From: Motacilla alba alba
Lineage: Eukaryota; Chordata; Aves; Passeriformes; Motacillidae
Direction of reading: 5' to 3'
Length of the DNA stretch: 64,000 nucleotides
NCBI RefSeq assembly: GCF_015832195.1
Contig: NC_052017.1
Coordinates: 78,369,801 to 78,433,800, forward strand
The notes under the pieces are model-generated. The model worked only from the letters and a program-made list of their open reading frames with translations. It had not been told where the DNA came from and ran no database searches. The translations under genes and the position numbers were made by a program. This document shows, one piece after another, positions 11,200-23,600 of this stretch. Position 1 is the first letter of the stretch. Each line of letters opens with the position of its first letter.

Positions 11200-13165
11200 G
11201 GCAGCAGAGATCACAGCTGTGGGAGGTGTGCCAGGTAGAGGAGCTCCTCCGCTTAGTGACAGAGCTCAGGGAGGAGGTGAGTAGGTTGAAGACAGATGGA
11301 TCATTGTCATAGGAGACTCCCTTCTGAAGGAAACAAAGGCCCAGTGTGCCAACTTCTTCGGGAAGCCTGCTGCCTCCCTGGGCCCAAGGTTAAATATATG
11401 ATGAGAAAGCTTCCTAACACTGGTATGGCCCTTGGGAAGACCCATTATTATTAACTCCATACTTCAGGGAAAAAGCAAGAAATTGCAATAAGAAGCCCAA
11501 GGGCAATCAAAAGAGATGTCATTGAAGTCTCTCCCTGAAAGCCTTGGTTGGAGGAGCAGGAGCACAGGTAGTGCTTTCTCTGTGCTTCCTGTTGCAGGGA
11601 ATGATAATGGGCAGAGCCATCAGATCAATACCTGGCTCCGAGCCTGGCGTCACTGGGAGATTTTTGGGTTTTCTGATCATGGGTCGGTTTATATGACATT
11701 GAGCCTGCTGGTGACAGACAAGGTACACCTGCCTAAAAGGAGGAAAAGGATCTTTGCAAAGGAATTATCAGGACTCACTGAAAGAGCTGTAGGCTAGACT
11801 TGATAAAGCCACACTCACTAGAAATCAGCGTGGAGGCAGAACACCAATATCTGAGGAATGGTGAACTAGCAAGGTCTTTAAGTCTGCCATCTCACAGGAG
11901 GTAGGAAAAGAGATCCATGCAGCAGCCAAATGTTTCTGTGATACTGATGTGTCAGAAAGCATGGAAGCACTGGAGAATGGTCATGTAGGAATTAGGGCTT
12001 CTGCCCCAAAAAAGGTGACAGAATTAATAGCCCAATTGAAGCGCATCTACAGCAATGAACATGGCTTGGGCAACAAACAGGAGGAGCTGGAAGCCATTAG
12101 GCAGCAGGAAAACTGAGACATAGCTGTCATCATGGAAACATGGTGGGATGATTTGCACAACTGGGATGCTACAATGGATAGCTGTAAACCCTTCAGAAGG
12201 GATAGACAAGGAAGGAGAGTTGGCAAGGTAGCCCTGAACATTAGGAGTGTTATGATTGTCTGGAGTTTAATGACGGCAACAAGACTGTATATGGATAAGA
12301 ATAAAGGGGAAGTTTGCACGTGATGCCAGGTTGGGCAGGAGTGGATTGATGAGCTGAGGTCACTAGTATGAGGCTGAACAAGGCCAAATGCTGGAACTTG
12401 CACTTGGGTCACAACAACCAAGACAGTGATACAGGCTGGGGGAAGAGAGGCTGGAAATCTGCCTAGTGGAAAAGGATCTGGAGGTGCTGATTGACAACAC
12501 CTGAACAGGATCCAGAAGTGTGTCCAGGTGGCCAAGAAGGCCAATGGCACCCTGGCATGTGTCAGGAATAGTGTGGCCAGCAGAACCAGGGCAGTGATTG
12601 TCCCCCTGTATTTGGCACTGGTGAGGGTACACCTCGAATCCTGTGTCCAGTTCTTGGCCCAGTTACCACAAGGAGGACACTGAAGTGCTGGAGTGTGTCC
12701 AGGGAAGGGAAGCAGAGCTGGTGAAGGGTTTGGAGAACAAGGCTTGTGAGGAACCTCTGAGGGAGCTGGGATTGTTTAGCATAGAGAAAAGGAGGCTCAG
12801 GGGACGCCTTACTGCTCTCTACAATTCCCTGAAAGGAAGCAGCAGTGCAGTGAGTGTTGGTCTCTTCTACAAGGTAACAAGTGACAAGATGAGAGGAAAT
12901 GACCTCAAGTTGCACCAGGGAATGTTTAAATATCAGGAAAAATTTCTTCACCAAAAGAGTTGTCAAGCATTAGACAACTGGTTGCCTGGGGAAGGGGTTG
13001 AGTAACGATCCCTGGTGGTATTTAAAAGGCGGGCAGATGCAGCACCTGGGGACATGGTCAGTGGTAGACTTGGCAGTTCCAGGTAAAGGGCCAGAATCAA
13101 AGACCTTTAAGACCTCTTAAACATCTTTTCCAACCTAAACTATCTAGTAATTCAAGGATTAAATT
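11200..13165 (+). mobile_element. CR1 LINE copy with ORF1 remnant and internally deleted ORF2
   Basis: The element runs from 5' and ORF1 sequence to a CR1 3' end. At about 11290-11330 the frame reads WIIVIGDSLLKE, the GDSL nucleophile block of the SGNH-type esterase encoded in CR1 ORF1; the ORF1-like region ends with a stop at about 11797. Around 12030-12310 lies the N-terminal endonuclease part of ORF2 (GNKQEELEAI, ETWWDD), already carrying an in-frame stop near 12116. At about 12315-12322 the sequence jumps directly to the end of the reverse-transcriptase region and the 3' half typical of avian CR1 (ACTTGGGTCACAACAACC; AAGAAGGCCAATGGCACC; AAATTTCTTCACC; TTTTCCAACCTAAACTAT at the 3' end). 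The RT catalytic core is missing, so the copy is dead. Most CR1 copies keep only the 3' end, so retention of ORF1 is noteworthy. Confidence 0.92.
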
Positions 13166-16100
13166 AATTACTAGGAGCATTTACGTGTATAATATTTCAC
13201 ACTCAATATGTAGATGGTGCGGATGGAAACTATTTAAGCATTTATTTTGTATTTTTATCCTGTTCTGATTTGCAGATTCCCAATTGTCACCTTATAGTTT
13301 TTAATTTTGTTAGCAACACAGGAAATTCTGAATCCACCTAATATATAAGGCAAAAAATCTGACGTAAGTGGTTCCACTTAAATGCATTCATCTCAGCCAT
13401 AAAATTACACAGACTTGCTGTAGTTGAATAGTAAAACATAATTTTATATCCAACCCCTTACTAGTGACAACAAAATGTTACTATTGCTAAAGACCAAATT
13501 CAAGCCCAGTAGGATGTCTTTATCAACACTTCTATAATAGACAGATTCTTGCAAGCTGAATTTCACATGGACATTTTCAACTACAGATGTGTGGACTGTT
13601 TTTTCCTGTCCCATGGAAACGCCGAAAAACACTATCTTCAGCCCAGAATTTCTCATTTCAAATCAGCTTCTCATTGTAATTCCATGCCGCTAAACAAAGT
13701 TTTTCAAAAATCACTTAGAAAGGAAGGCAAAGAGAAGATTTAAAAATATAAAAATAATAAATTATACAAGTCACTCAAAAATTTATCACTATCCTCTCCA
13801 ACACAGTTAGTGTGTGTTTGGCAAAGACACTGAACCTGGCTGTCAAAGTCTCTAGAGATTGTCTACACTGGACATGCTCCCTGTCAGACACTAAATGAAA
13901 CTCAAAGGAGGCAAAAGCATCTTTGAATCTCCATCAACTACAATGCCAGAAAGCAGAATTTAAAAGGAAATTCATATCTTTATCTTCCATGACCCTCTTA
14001 AGTGAGACATAATATGAAAAATTGAATTGTTTCATTCTAATGGAGAAAGGCAAGTCTTGACCATCCTGACTCACTGGCCAAGCAGAGAGCTTTGAGGATT
14101 TTTACATAGCAAATGAAGGAAAAAAAACAAGACAGCAGTTGTAAGAAAAAAGAATGACAAATGACAAGACAGAGTCCAACAGCCAAGGCCCCTGCTGAGT
14201 TCCAGAGCCATCACTGGGCTCCAAGGCTACCAAGAGTAGTTAACAGTCTGCTACAGCCCTTAATGCTTTCCTTATTGCACCATAGGCCACTACCTTTGGA
14301 TCTACCAGTTTCAACTGGTAAGTGCTACTAACTCCAGCCCCCCAGAAAAAGTAACACAATTGCTTAGGGTGGATATTCTTTAACAAGCAGCAGCTAGCAG
14401 GCGAAAGCATAAGCTGAATTGTCTTTAATACTCTCTAAGCTTTTTAAGCAAATGCTTTGTTACATGCAGTCACCTCAGACCAGTCCTCCAGGCCTTTCCC
14501 ATGCTGCAACTCTTGTATCATGCAGTTTCTTAATATGGCACTTTTATGTCATTCTGGACGCCAGTTGTGTTGGCTCCAGCTCCACGTATGTCACAGAAGA
14601 AGCCCATTTTTAAAAATGGTGGGTAAATTTCTGATAAATCATATCCTGAAACTTTTGTACATCAGAGACAAACTTTGTTATACAAACACCAGGCCTAGAT
14701 GAGTAATAAATTAATACAACCTTGATTTTAGATGAAAAGAACTTGACTATCCAGTCATAAAACAGGTGGCAAAATTGCAAACAATAATATTTTTAAAAGT
14801 CCCTAAGACTTGGGATTTTTTTCATCAGCTCTAATGACAGCTTTCTTAGGCCTTTTACAATAACTAACTCTCATTTCCTTTGTTCCTGATGCTCCTGTGT
14901 CATACACAAACAGGAAAGTTAAAAGCAACAATGCATGAGGCATCACTGGGAATTTCCTGTCTTGCAATAGTCTCTATCCAACTCAACCTCCTATTAATGT
15001 TGAACAAAAACATACTACACTACTACTGCTTTCATCAATAACACTTCCATTTTAATCCATTTCCTTTGATACACCACCACACCCCACTATTGAGGTATTC
15101 TGTTTATGCCAAAGTGTGTCACACAAACTTCTATCCGATAACTCACGTGAGTCACCTAACATGCATCATTTCTGTTCAGTGCACATCACTAACAGCAGTA
15201 TTCTAAATGGCCTCCAAATGGAACTAAAATCCAACAGACTGAGTAGTTCACCTTTTTAGAGAAATGCCTTTTAACCTAGTTACAAATACTCCGGTAAAGA
15301 AAGCTAAACAGTTGGCTTTTATAGCAAGACAAGTTACCAAGGGCTATGTCTTTATAGGAAACCAAGATAACTGCACCTTGCAAGAAAATGCTCTCCTTGC
15401 TTGCGTATGTGTAGAGATATGAGAGTATTTGTACTTTGACATGCTTCAGTTTAAACTTAACACAAAAAAATGCATCCAAGATTCTATTTGGACTTCATAG
15501 AAAAGCCTAGAGATGTAACTATTTCATGCAGTAAGACATCCAATACTCAAGCAGTTTACTTCTCAGTGAGGTGAAAATCTGTTCAGTAAACCAAATGAAA
15601 AAATATCTTTGTGTTCCCAGGTAGAAAGCTTGACAGCTCTAGTTGCACAGTGGTTAGGTCCTAGTGGTGGTGGTACCTTTTTGGGGGAAGGGGGAGAACA
15701 CTGAAGAGTATTGTTGCAGGTTGTTGTACTTAAGGGTTTCCTAATTCATTTGCGCTACTAATATATCTCATTCCGTTTGAGTTTCACTTGCAATGGAAAT
15801 GTGAAACTATGGATTCTGGCAGATCAGTTCTAGCCAGTCTTGTTGCCCATAGCTGTTTGCTCCATTCTTCCATTAGGAGTTGCTACCTTCACAGAGGCAA
15901 GTTGGCAATCATTTATTTCTGCCAACACCTCCTCTATTCTGGTTCACAATTTATCAACTCCCTTAAATTTATCTTCATGTTTCATTTGGCCCATTTCACT
16001 TTCACTGAATTAATGCCTTTCAGAATGCCATCTGCTTACAAATTAACATTAGAAAAACCCATCATTTTTCAGGTCCCTTTCAAGGGGTCTAAACTAAGTA

Positions 16101-16351
16101 CCAGACAACTTAAAAATTCAGAGGTTTTGGAGTGAAAACTGACTTAATTTTCGTTCAATGACATAAGACAAGGTCCAAAAACTAATGAGGGATTGAAATA
16201 TTGTGCTTAACCCCCTTTTCTCCTCTTCTTTCCTACTAAAAATAGGAGTTCTAAGAAAGTCTTCACCAGCACTACAATTCCAAGTTACTATGCTACCAGG
16301 AAAACTGGTTGTGCTCATTACAGTTGCCAGGAACTTTTAAGAAAGAAACGC

Positions 16352-16387
16352 AAAAAAAAAAAAACCAAACAAACAAACAAACAAAAA
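16352..16387. repeat. Poly(A) followed by (CAAA)n
   Basis: Thirteen A residues at 16352-16364 are followed by five to six CAAA units. It is a low-complexity tract; in TRIO pre-mRNA it appears as a GUUU/U-rich tract. Confidence 0.93.
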
Positions 16388-17333
16388 CCTTCACCCACAC
16401 ATCTTTTTACTTATTACCTCTACTTTACTCAGGAGAGTGGACAGGATAAAGTACTATGTACTATATGCTGTACTTGCAAGCGTCAGCATCCATGCACAGC
16501 AAATCTCTTAAAAAGTACGACTGCAGGAATAATTTTATGTGTTTTAATATTTAAGACAAGAGCTTTACTTTTGGCATTCTTGAAAAATTATCCAAAAAAA
16601 CACTTACAAATATGAGACTGTCCTCTAAATCATTTGACACTAAGATTATGGCCGAGAGAATGATGGTGTTTAATCCCAAAAGAAAGTCACACCAACATGC
16701 AGTTTGCAAAAATAAGCACCACAGCCCCTCATTCAAGTAAAGTTACTTATAAAGTAATAGACTATGTTATGACACCAACTCATATAAATCCCACTTTTAA
16801 ATCCTCCTGCTATTCCTTGTTCAGTAACCAACCAATTCAATGTGCATGCTGGAATTACCTAAAATTACATGCTAAGTCAGTTCACCAAGAAAATACTAAA
16901 CGTGCTTCAAAAGACAGGCAATTGAAGTTCACTTCTGCAACAGACATACTTCTGCAGAATATGCTGCAGATGGGTCAATAACAAGGACTGTAAATGTCTG
17001 TAAAATTCCCCATCAGAAGAACCAGAAGTAAGAAAAGGAATATGACATTGGTACAGCAGGTTCTGAGTAGCTGTAAATAATGATGTGGGGCTGGGGGAAT
17101 GCAGGACTTAACATGACCAAGACAAAAACTAGCAATGTTCCACTCTGAAGAAAACAAATACCTCCTTTATTAATGCCTTTCAAAATGCTTATGTTATGCT
17201 TAGGATATCCAACAGGAATCAGTGCTGCCATAGAATTTCATGAATTTTGTAATTATATTGAAAGTATTTAAAATACCATTTTACATGCTACTAACAACAC
17301 AGCTGGGCATTCTACAGCAGAAAATAACTGTAC

Positions 17334-17408
17334 CTGAAAGGTATGCAACTTTTTCCTTTAAAATTGGCAATACTTCCATAGCCTTCATTTCATCATTTTT
17401 GCGAAACC
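17334..17408 (-). CDS. TRIO: TRIO exon 2 (start of Sec14 region)
   Basis: This 75-base internal coding exon reads FRKNDEMKAMEVLPILKEK followed by VAYLS, which I recognise as the residues leading into the Sec14/CRAL-TRIO domain of TRIO. The acceptor is a pyrimidine run ending TTTTTTCAG just above 17408, and the donor is G|GTACAG at 17333 downwards. The exon starts with the last two bases of a Gly codon and ends with the first base of another, so both flanking introns are phase 1 and the exon is symmetric (it could be skipped without a frameshift). TRIO is a large cytoplasmic Rho GEF acting on Rac1/RhoG and RhoA in axon guidance and cell migration. The exon encoding the true N-terminus is not visible. 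The paralogue KALRN shares this domain; the choice of TRIO rests mainly on the exon at 6059-6571. Confidence 0.95.
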
Positions 17409-20400
17409 CTGAAAAAAGAAGAGAAGATGATTAGTGAAAAATTCAGACAAGCCCAACTTCTACATTTAATGAATTCATTGAAAAACATTTACCTTTTGAA
17501 TACATTCTGAATGTTATGATTACAGGAATTAAGATAACCTTACAATAAAAGTCTGTCAAAAAATAAACTAAACTTTAAAGATATATTAATGGACAAGTCA
17601 CCACTTTGACCAGCTTAACACAAACAGCATGGCCTGGTAGCAAGCCTCAGTAGAAAACAAGCTTCCAGAATTAGCTTTTTTCATCAGTTAATAAAACTTT
17701 CACATGGATCCTGTGGCTTTTATGCATTCCAAATCCCACTTTTTTTTTTTTTCAGCAAGGATGAAGAGTCTCAAGCTATAAGAAGTAGGCATGCTTAGAA
17801 CAATTACCATCAAAAAAAACCAAATCCCAAACCAAAAACCCCACCCAAAATCCCACAACAACAAAGACAAACAAACAAAAACACCCAAACAAAAAACCCC
17901 ATAAAAAACCCCAACCCACCCAAAAAACACAAAAAGACCCATCAAAAATCCCCAACACTATTTACAGGCAATATTTCTTAAATCACTTCTGTAAGCAGAA
18001 TTTTTTTCTGCTGCCTGACAGGAGCAGCATTTCACAACTGAGAGGACATTTTATCATACTAACTCTGTACATACATGGAGTACGATACAGTGCCCAAGGT
18101 GAGTGATTACAGTCAATGTTCCAAAGCAGCACATCACCAGCTTGTCCCTCCCTCTCTGCTTCCTATTTCTACTACTCTAATTCTGTGGCCAAATTCTGAA
18201 ATTCTTCCTTCTTTGACAAGGAAGATTTAGGAAGCATTTTTTTACATTATATTTCACCTGTACAATACAGAATTGGTCATATTTAGGCCGATTTTGTTCT
18301 TACAAGAACAACTGGGTGACACATCTTCAACTAACTTATGTGTACAACCCTTCCTGGTCTGTTTGGATTCATGTGTTGTTTAAAATAACCCCATATCCAA
18401 AGAAAGTACCTCTGCTGGGGTAAGTGGGAAGCTCATTGCTTCCCTATAACTACTGAAGCACAAAAGTGCTGTTAAGACTCTTCCTCCTCAAAATATCCAA
18501 ATGCTTCATATCCTTTGGTCTCAGGTTTTGAGCTTAAATGAAAAAGCTGTGCATTTCTAAACTAAAACTTGAAGGTATCAAACAAGTGTCATCAAGTAAT
18601 ATAAGACCTATACTTCAGGGCATCATGTATGTAAATTATATCAGAGGTTTTCTACTCCAGAGAGCAATACTGAGACTTCTGTGCCATTACAGTATCTAGC
18701 TGCGGGCACTGCCCTTCAAAACAGACCCAGGGTGCACCAAGCACAACACCCAAGGGACAAAGATGGTCAGGTGTTTGCATGTCATCATCTGTGCAACTGT
18801 TTTGCGTGAAGAACTGCAGGAAGATATGGTGGCAGTCCTCAGAACAAAGCCTACTGGTGACAAAAGACTACAGAATTCAAAAGCTTAGAATTACAGCAAG
18901 AGGTTTACTAGACAGTAAGAAATTTTGTAAAGGAAAGAACTGTGAACAGCACACGGGATTGCCTATGGAAGACTATGGCCTATCCATGACTGGGGATTTT
19001 TAAAACAGGTGTGCAGACAAATGTCTGTCAGCAACGGGTCCCTCAAGTTCACCATAACTGAAGTCTTCAACCAGGGCATTGTCCCCGCACTCACAGAATG
19101 CAAATAAAAGAAAACAAAACAAATCAATTTCCAGCTAGATGGAAGTTCCCTGGCTAGTTCTTTGTTTTTTTCTACGGACACCACAGACCAAAAACAATCC
19201 CAAAATTCAGTACACATTCTCAGAAAGGCTAGACCAGGAAAACTGGTTCCTTGGGTAACCACGTAGCATGGAGGGTTTCTACATGATGGACAGTATTTTG
19301 CAATTACACAGCAACTCCAGACTGGCAAAGCAGTGCAGGGTTTACTTTCATGTTTGCACCTAGGCTCTCAAGATTCTAAGACACAGCAAAAGGAACCTCA
19401 TGCATTATTACTCCTCCAGAGAACTGGCTATGGTTATCAGCCTTTTACTGAAACTGCCTACAGTTTTGTTCCTACTACATTTCTGTTTGTTATGGACTAA
19501 AACTCTAAATAGCTTTAAGAAAAAGCCTGGGCTTAAATAAATCACCTAAAATGACAGCAAATACCTTTTCCACCTTGAAATATTTGGACTCCAGTTGACT
19601 GCTAAGGCATACAGGCACACTTCCAGAGTTAATTTTTTTTTTATGTGCTTTGAGCTACCCACCATAAGCTTAATGCCAATTTAGCATGCTCAGCTTTCAT
19701 ATCAACCATGGCAATTCTTTTTCTTTACAGTAAATTCGGAGGTAGAAAACACTTTCTCCTCACCTAAAAAGCATGCAGAAACTAGTGCCGTACTTTGCTG
19801 TCTCTCTTAGCTCAAAATTACCCAAGACACTGATGTTACCGCAATTGCTTGCTCAGATTTCTAAGCCCTTAAACTACTTCACCTCGGCTGATGATGCGCA
19901 GTAGCTGCACGTTTTACTTTGCCTGTGGCATGTAAGAAGCGAGAAACATTTAGCTAACATTTCTCTGACTATTAAGGGGCCGCTCAAGGTAAACACCCTA
20001 GCAAATACGTTAGTGCTTGGCTCATGTTCTGCATCTGCATATCCTTAAGGCTGACTGCCTCGGATTATCATATTCCTGCTGCTCTAAACAGTCTATTTTT
20101 ATTCCAGTTCTGCAGTGTTAAAGCTTAACTGAAAAGACTGTGGGGATTACAACAGATGAAAGAATGCTGGGGAGCAAAGAGGGTGAATACGGCAGGAAAG
20201 TATCGTTTTTATCTCCAACGAAGCAAAAATAAAACAAAAACCAGCAATATAAGCAGGTCTTAAGGGCTTGGGGTGGGTCCTCCCTCCTCTTTTCAAAGCC
20301 TCTTCTCCACAAAACATTCGTGGATGTGAGGATTTGAGGATTTAATTTAAAAAAAAAAATTAAAAGGCATTTACCACACTCAAATGAAATGCCATAAATA

Positions 20401-20433
20401 TCTGCACCAATCTCTCCCTCCACAGCTCAGCAT
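17409..20433 (-). other. TRIO: TRIO intron 1, 3' part
   Basis: Phase 1 intron sequence adjoins the CAG acceptor above 17408. It contains a T13 run at 17740-17752 and the A/C-rich tract at 17811-17957. From about 19880 to 20090 CpG dinucleotides become more frequent, forming a shoulder of the island at 20434-20665. I recognise no exon or repeat family here. Confidence 0.85.
17811..17957. repeat. A/C-only low-complexity tract
   Basis: For roughly 150 bases the plus strand is almost free of G and poor in T, consisting of A-runs separated by CC, CCC and CCCC (AAAAACCCCAACC-like). The minus strand, which is the TRIO sense strand, is therefore G/T-rich. It is not a clean tandem repeat. Confidence 0.85.
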
Positions 20434-20665
20434 CCTCCGCGCCAGCCGGCTGCATCACATGTTCCTGGGGGTGATGTCATCCCTGCCGGGCCGGCCGGCT
20501 GCAGCTCCCGCCGCCGCGGTGCCGCCGCAGTGCCCGCAGCTCCCGCCCCGCGCAGCCACGGGCGGACACCGGGGCCGCGGAGATCCCCAGCCCGCCACGG
20601 CGATCCCCGAGCCCCACGGCAGGCACGGGATTCCACAGGGTATCGCTCCCACGGCACACGCTTCT
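20434..20665. promoter_or_regulatory. CpG-island-like block in TRIO intron 1
   Basis: This stretch of about 230 bases is very GC- and CpG-rich (runs such as CCGCCGCGGTGCCGCCGC, GGGCCGGCCGGC, GGGGCCGCGG) inside an AT-rich, CpG-poor intron. Such blocks in vertebrates usually mark promoters. A CRE-like octamer TGATGTCA (TGACATCA on the minus strand) sits at 20472-20479. On the TRIO strand a possible donor TGTG|GTAAAT lies just downstream, near 20374. No ATG frame through that donor matches the phase needed by the 17334-17408 exon, so any alternative first exon here would most likely be noncoding. Transcription from this block is inferred, not shown. Confidence 0.6.
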
Positions 20666-23600
20666 CCTTTGGAAGCACAATATGCACCTATGGCACGTAT
20701 TTATGCTCTTCTGCCTAAAAAAAAAAAGGCACTCCGATTTTAGAAGTGTTGCTTTCAATATTAAATCCTACATCTTTTAAAGACCGTTTCAGGCTTAAAC
20801 TGGAAAATCGTTCTTCATATTTTCAATACCTATTAAAGGAATACTCATTTTACAGTTTTGCATTTTTAATAGGTAGTAGATGCCCTTCTGTTGTAACATA
20901 TGCCCTGCACGTGCTTTTGCCAAACTACCAGCAAAGAGGAAAGAAGCGCAAATTATGCTCATTAATAATTAACTTCTGTATATTCAGTAACACACGATTA
21001 TGTAGTCCATTTCAGTATAGGAGGTTCCCCCCAGTACTCATGAAGAATTACACAATTACACAATCCCTTGAGTTATCATATACAGTTTCCTACTAAACAG
21101 AGCCTTATCAAAAAACAGCTATTTAAACGCTGTATCACACAACTAAAGATCTTTACAACATGGAATCAATAAACAGTCACCTAAACATTTTATACACTGG
21201 AAAATTAAGAAGCCTACCCTACAAACACACCATTTTCTCTTTGCCCTCACAACTTCAGAGCCTGAAGGTGCCACCAATTAGCCAGATTCAGCAGACTTGT
21301 CTACATTAACCCTTTTTCTCATGCTGTATGAAGCTAAGATATTTTGCTGCAATATATAATTTAATCCAAGTTAAAAGACCCATGAAAAGGCAACATTTTG
21401 GGACAGTGATATCATCCTACGAGGTTTCAGAGGGTCCCTTATTTGAACAGCCAGGACAGCCCCTCCTCATTTGGACTGCAAGCGCTCCCAAATCCCATGG
21501 TGACAACCTGGCTGCAGAGCTGCCCATCCATCCACCCCGGAGGACACAGAGTAACCCTGTGTGGCATGGCCCCCTTTTACCTAGAAATCACAGCATTCCG
21601 GGAACTCAGCTGCTCCCCAGATACCCAGCTTGCTGAAACTTCCCAGAGGCATTGAAATACAACAAGAAAGTCACCTTTAGAGGGGTAACAGGAAATAGGT
21701 ACTCAGTGTGGCAATTCACACACCCAGACAAATGCAGGATTAGCCTAATGCCCAGGCTGAAGGGAACGAGGTAACTGTGCTAATCATCTTGCACTGCAAA
21801 GACCAGTAACTGGTCAGCCACACAATTCAGGGGAGCAGATAAAATTACCTTACACGCATCTGTTGAGGTATCAACTTGATTACAGAACTGTGATACAAAC
21901 CAATGTTGAAAACAGCTGCCCCAAGAAGCACTGCTCCCCCAAGAACATTGAAGTGTTTACTTCAGAGGTAGCTTCAGCGATGTGCACCTTTCAGTTATAG
22001 CAACAAGCATAAAATATGGGAACAGAAATTAGGACAACAAAAAGACTCAGAAATGGAGGCTAAGAGCAGCATCTCTTAGCCAAAATGTTGACCAAGCACT
22101 CATCCATTGCTGTCACACACAACTGACTTGAAACTTTTCTGAAACGTGGCTGAAGAAAAACACAAATGCCAAAAGGGAATGCTCTCATCCTAAAAACTCA
22201 CACTCCTAATAACATAACTGCTTTTCACCTAGCAAATAAAAACAATACCTTTGAACAGTCAAAACCAAAAAAAAACCAGATTACTTTGATGCTTTAGGCT
22301 CTCTTTGGACTTCAGAATGACTCCCTGTTGTGTCATCAGCAGAAAGCAAGTGCCTCATCTGCCAGGCTGCTAACTCTAGCACCAGACTTCAACCCCCACC
22401 TCTTCTTTGACAGAAATCCCATGCTGTATCGAATAAACACCTTTCAGTGAGTTATTTTCCAACAGGGTACTCTATTCACTTCAATGGTCCTAATCCAATA
22501 GACTCTTGCTCAAAAATGCACATGCTATGCTAAGATCTTTTTCTTCTAAAGAAGGAAAAATGAAAACCCACATAGAAATTGCACTCAGAACTGCTAATTA
22601 CCTATTACTAGGGAACAACTGGACTGATCTAGGTTAGTCTTAAGTGGAAAGAAATATCTGCTAAAAGTTGAGAGATAGAACAACTTCCACAGGTGGGAAG
22701 GACAGTTTCCCAACCAAAGCACCAATGTCCTTCATCCAGGCAAGGCAGTCATAACTGCAAATCATTCTCCACAACTCCTTGCATCCACTGGTCAGCACCT
22801 TTGTGTTAAGCCTTATCTTGGAACAGAAAATCTCTAAACTGCAGCTAATCAACATTTAAGCAAAAAGAATTCAAGATGCTGATGTCTTCAGCATTTTTTC
22901 TATTTCACAGCATGACTTACAACAATGACATGACACTGAAATCTGAGCTATTCTCCTTTCATTTGTACAACTATCCTAACTACATTTCAAGACAAATTGC
23001 TTCTTAGTTAATCAAGCAAGAAGAGGAGGAAAAAAAAAAAAGAGGCATAGCGAAGCTCAAATGTAATTATATTAGTGCATTACAGACTGATTAGGGTTTC
23101 ATTATTTGCTCTTATTCATTCCCCATACCAAAAGATGATGACATCCCAGAAGTTTTTAAAGATGGTCTTAAATCCCAGAATCCTACAGGTTTATTCAACT
23201 TTGTTTACTTTGTTTATCAGTTAACTGTGTATGATAAACCTCAGCTGCAAATAACTTACACACTATGTCCCACATTTTTCAAGTGTCCAGAAAGAAACCA
23301 CAAAGCAGGTTCCTATTCTCCATTTTAATATGGAGAGGCTTTAAAAATCAATCAGTGAGTAGATTTCTAAATAAGGTATTAATCAGTGAGAAACAATTTT
23401 AAACAAGATATGAGATTCACAAGCAGCCATTGTGAAAACTTTTATATTCTTTTACTGAAGGTACCACAGAGAAACCAGTATAATTAAGTCAGCAGAACCA
23501 TTAGATTCTTTTTTTTTTAACCACATTCAGAAAAAATGATTGCTGAACTCCCTAAGTCTTTGGATTTATAAATGAAATCAGACTACTAAGACAAAGGTGA

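Larger units (their letters stand above)
10818..17333 (-). other. TRIO: TRIO intron 2
   Basis: This phase 1 intron of about 6.5 kb lies between the exons at 17334-17408 and 10703-10817. Its main content is the large CR1 copy at about 11200-13165, lying antisense to TRIO transcription. The stretch 13166-16350 is AT-rich with no recognised element. A poly(A)/(CAAA)n tract lies at 16352-16387. Confidence 0.92.

Noticed and set aside
12047..12966. Long antisense frames (12047-12550, 12562-12966) as genes
   Set aside because: They are shadows of the CR1 3' half, read on the wrong strand.
17700..17958. Two overlapping Gly/Phe/Val/Trp-rich minus-strand frames
   Set aside because: They are the translation of a G/T-rich low-complexity tract.
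20118..20423. Minus-strand frame next to CpG island 1 as a coding alternative first exon
   Set aside because: The phase at the GTAAAT donor would fit exon 2, but there is a stop upstream and no in-frame ATG, so it cannot be opened as a normal coding start.
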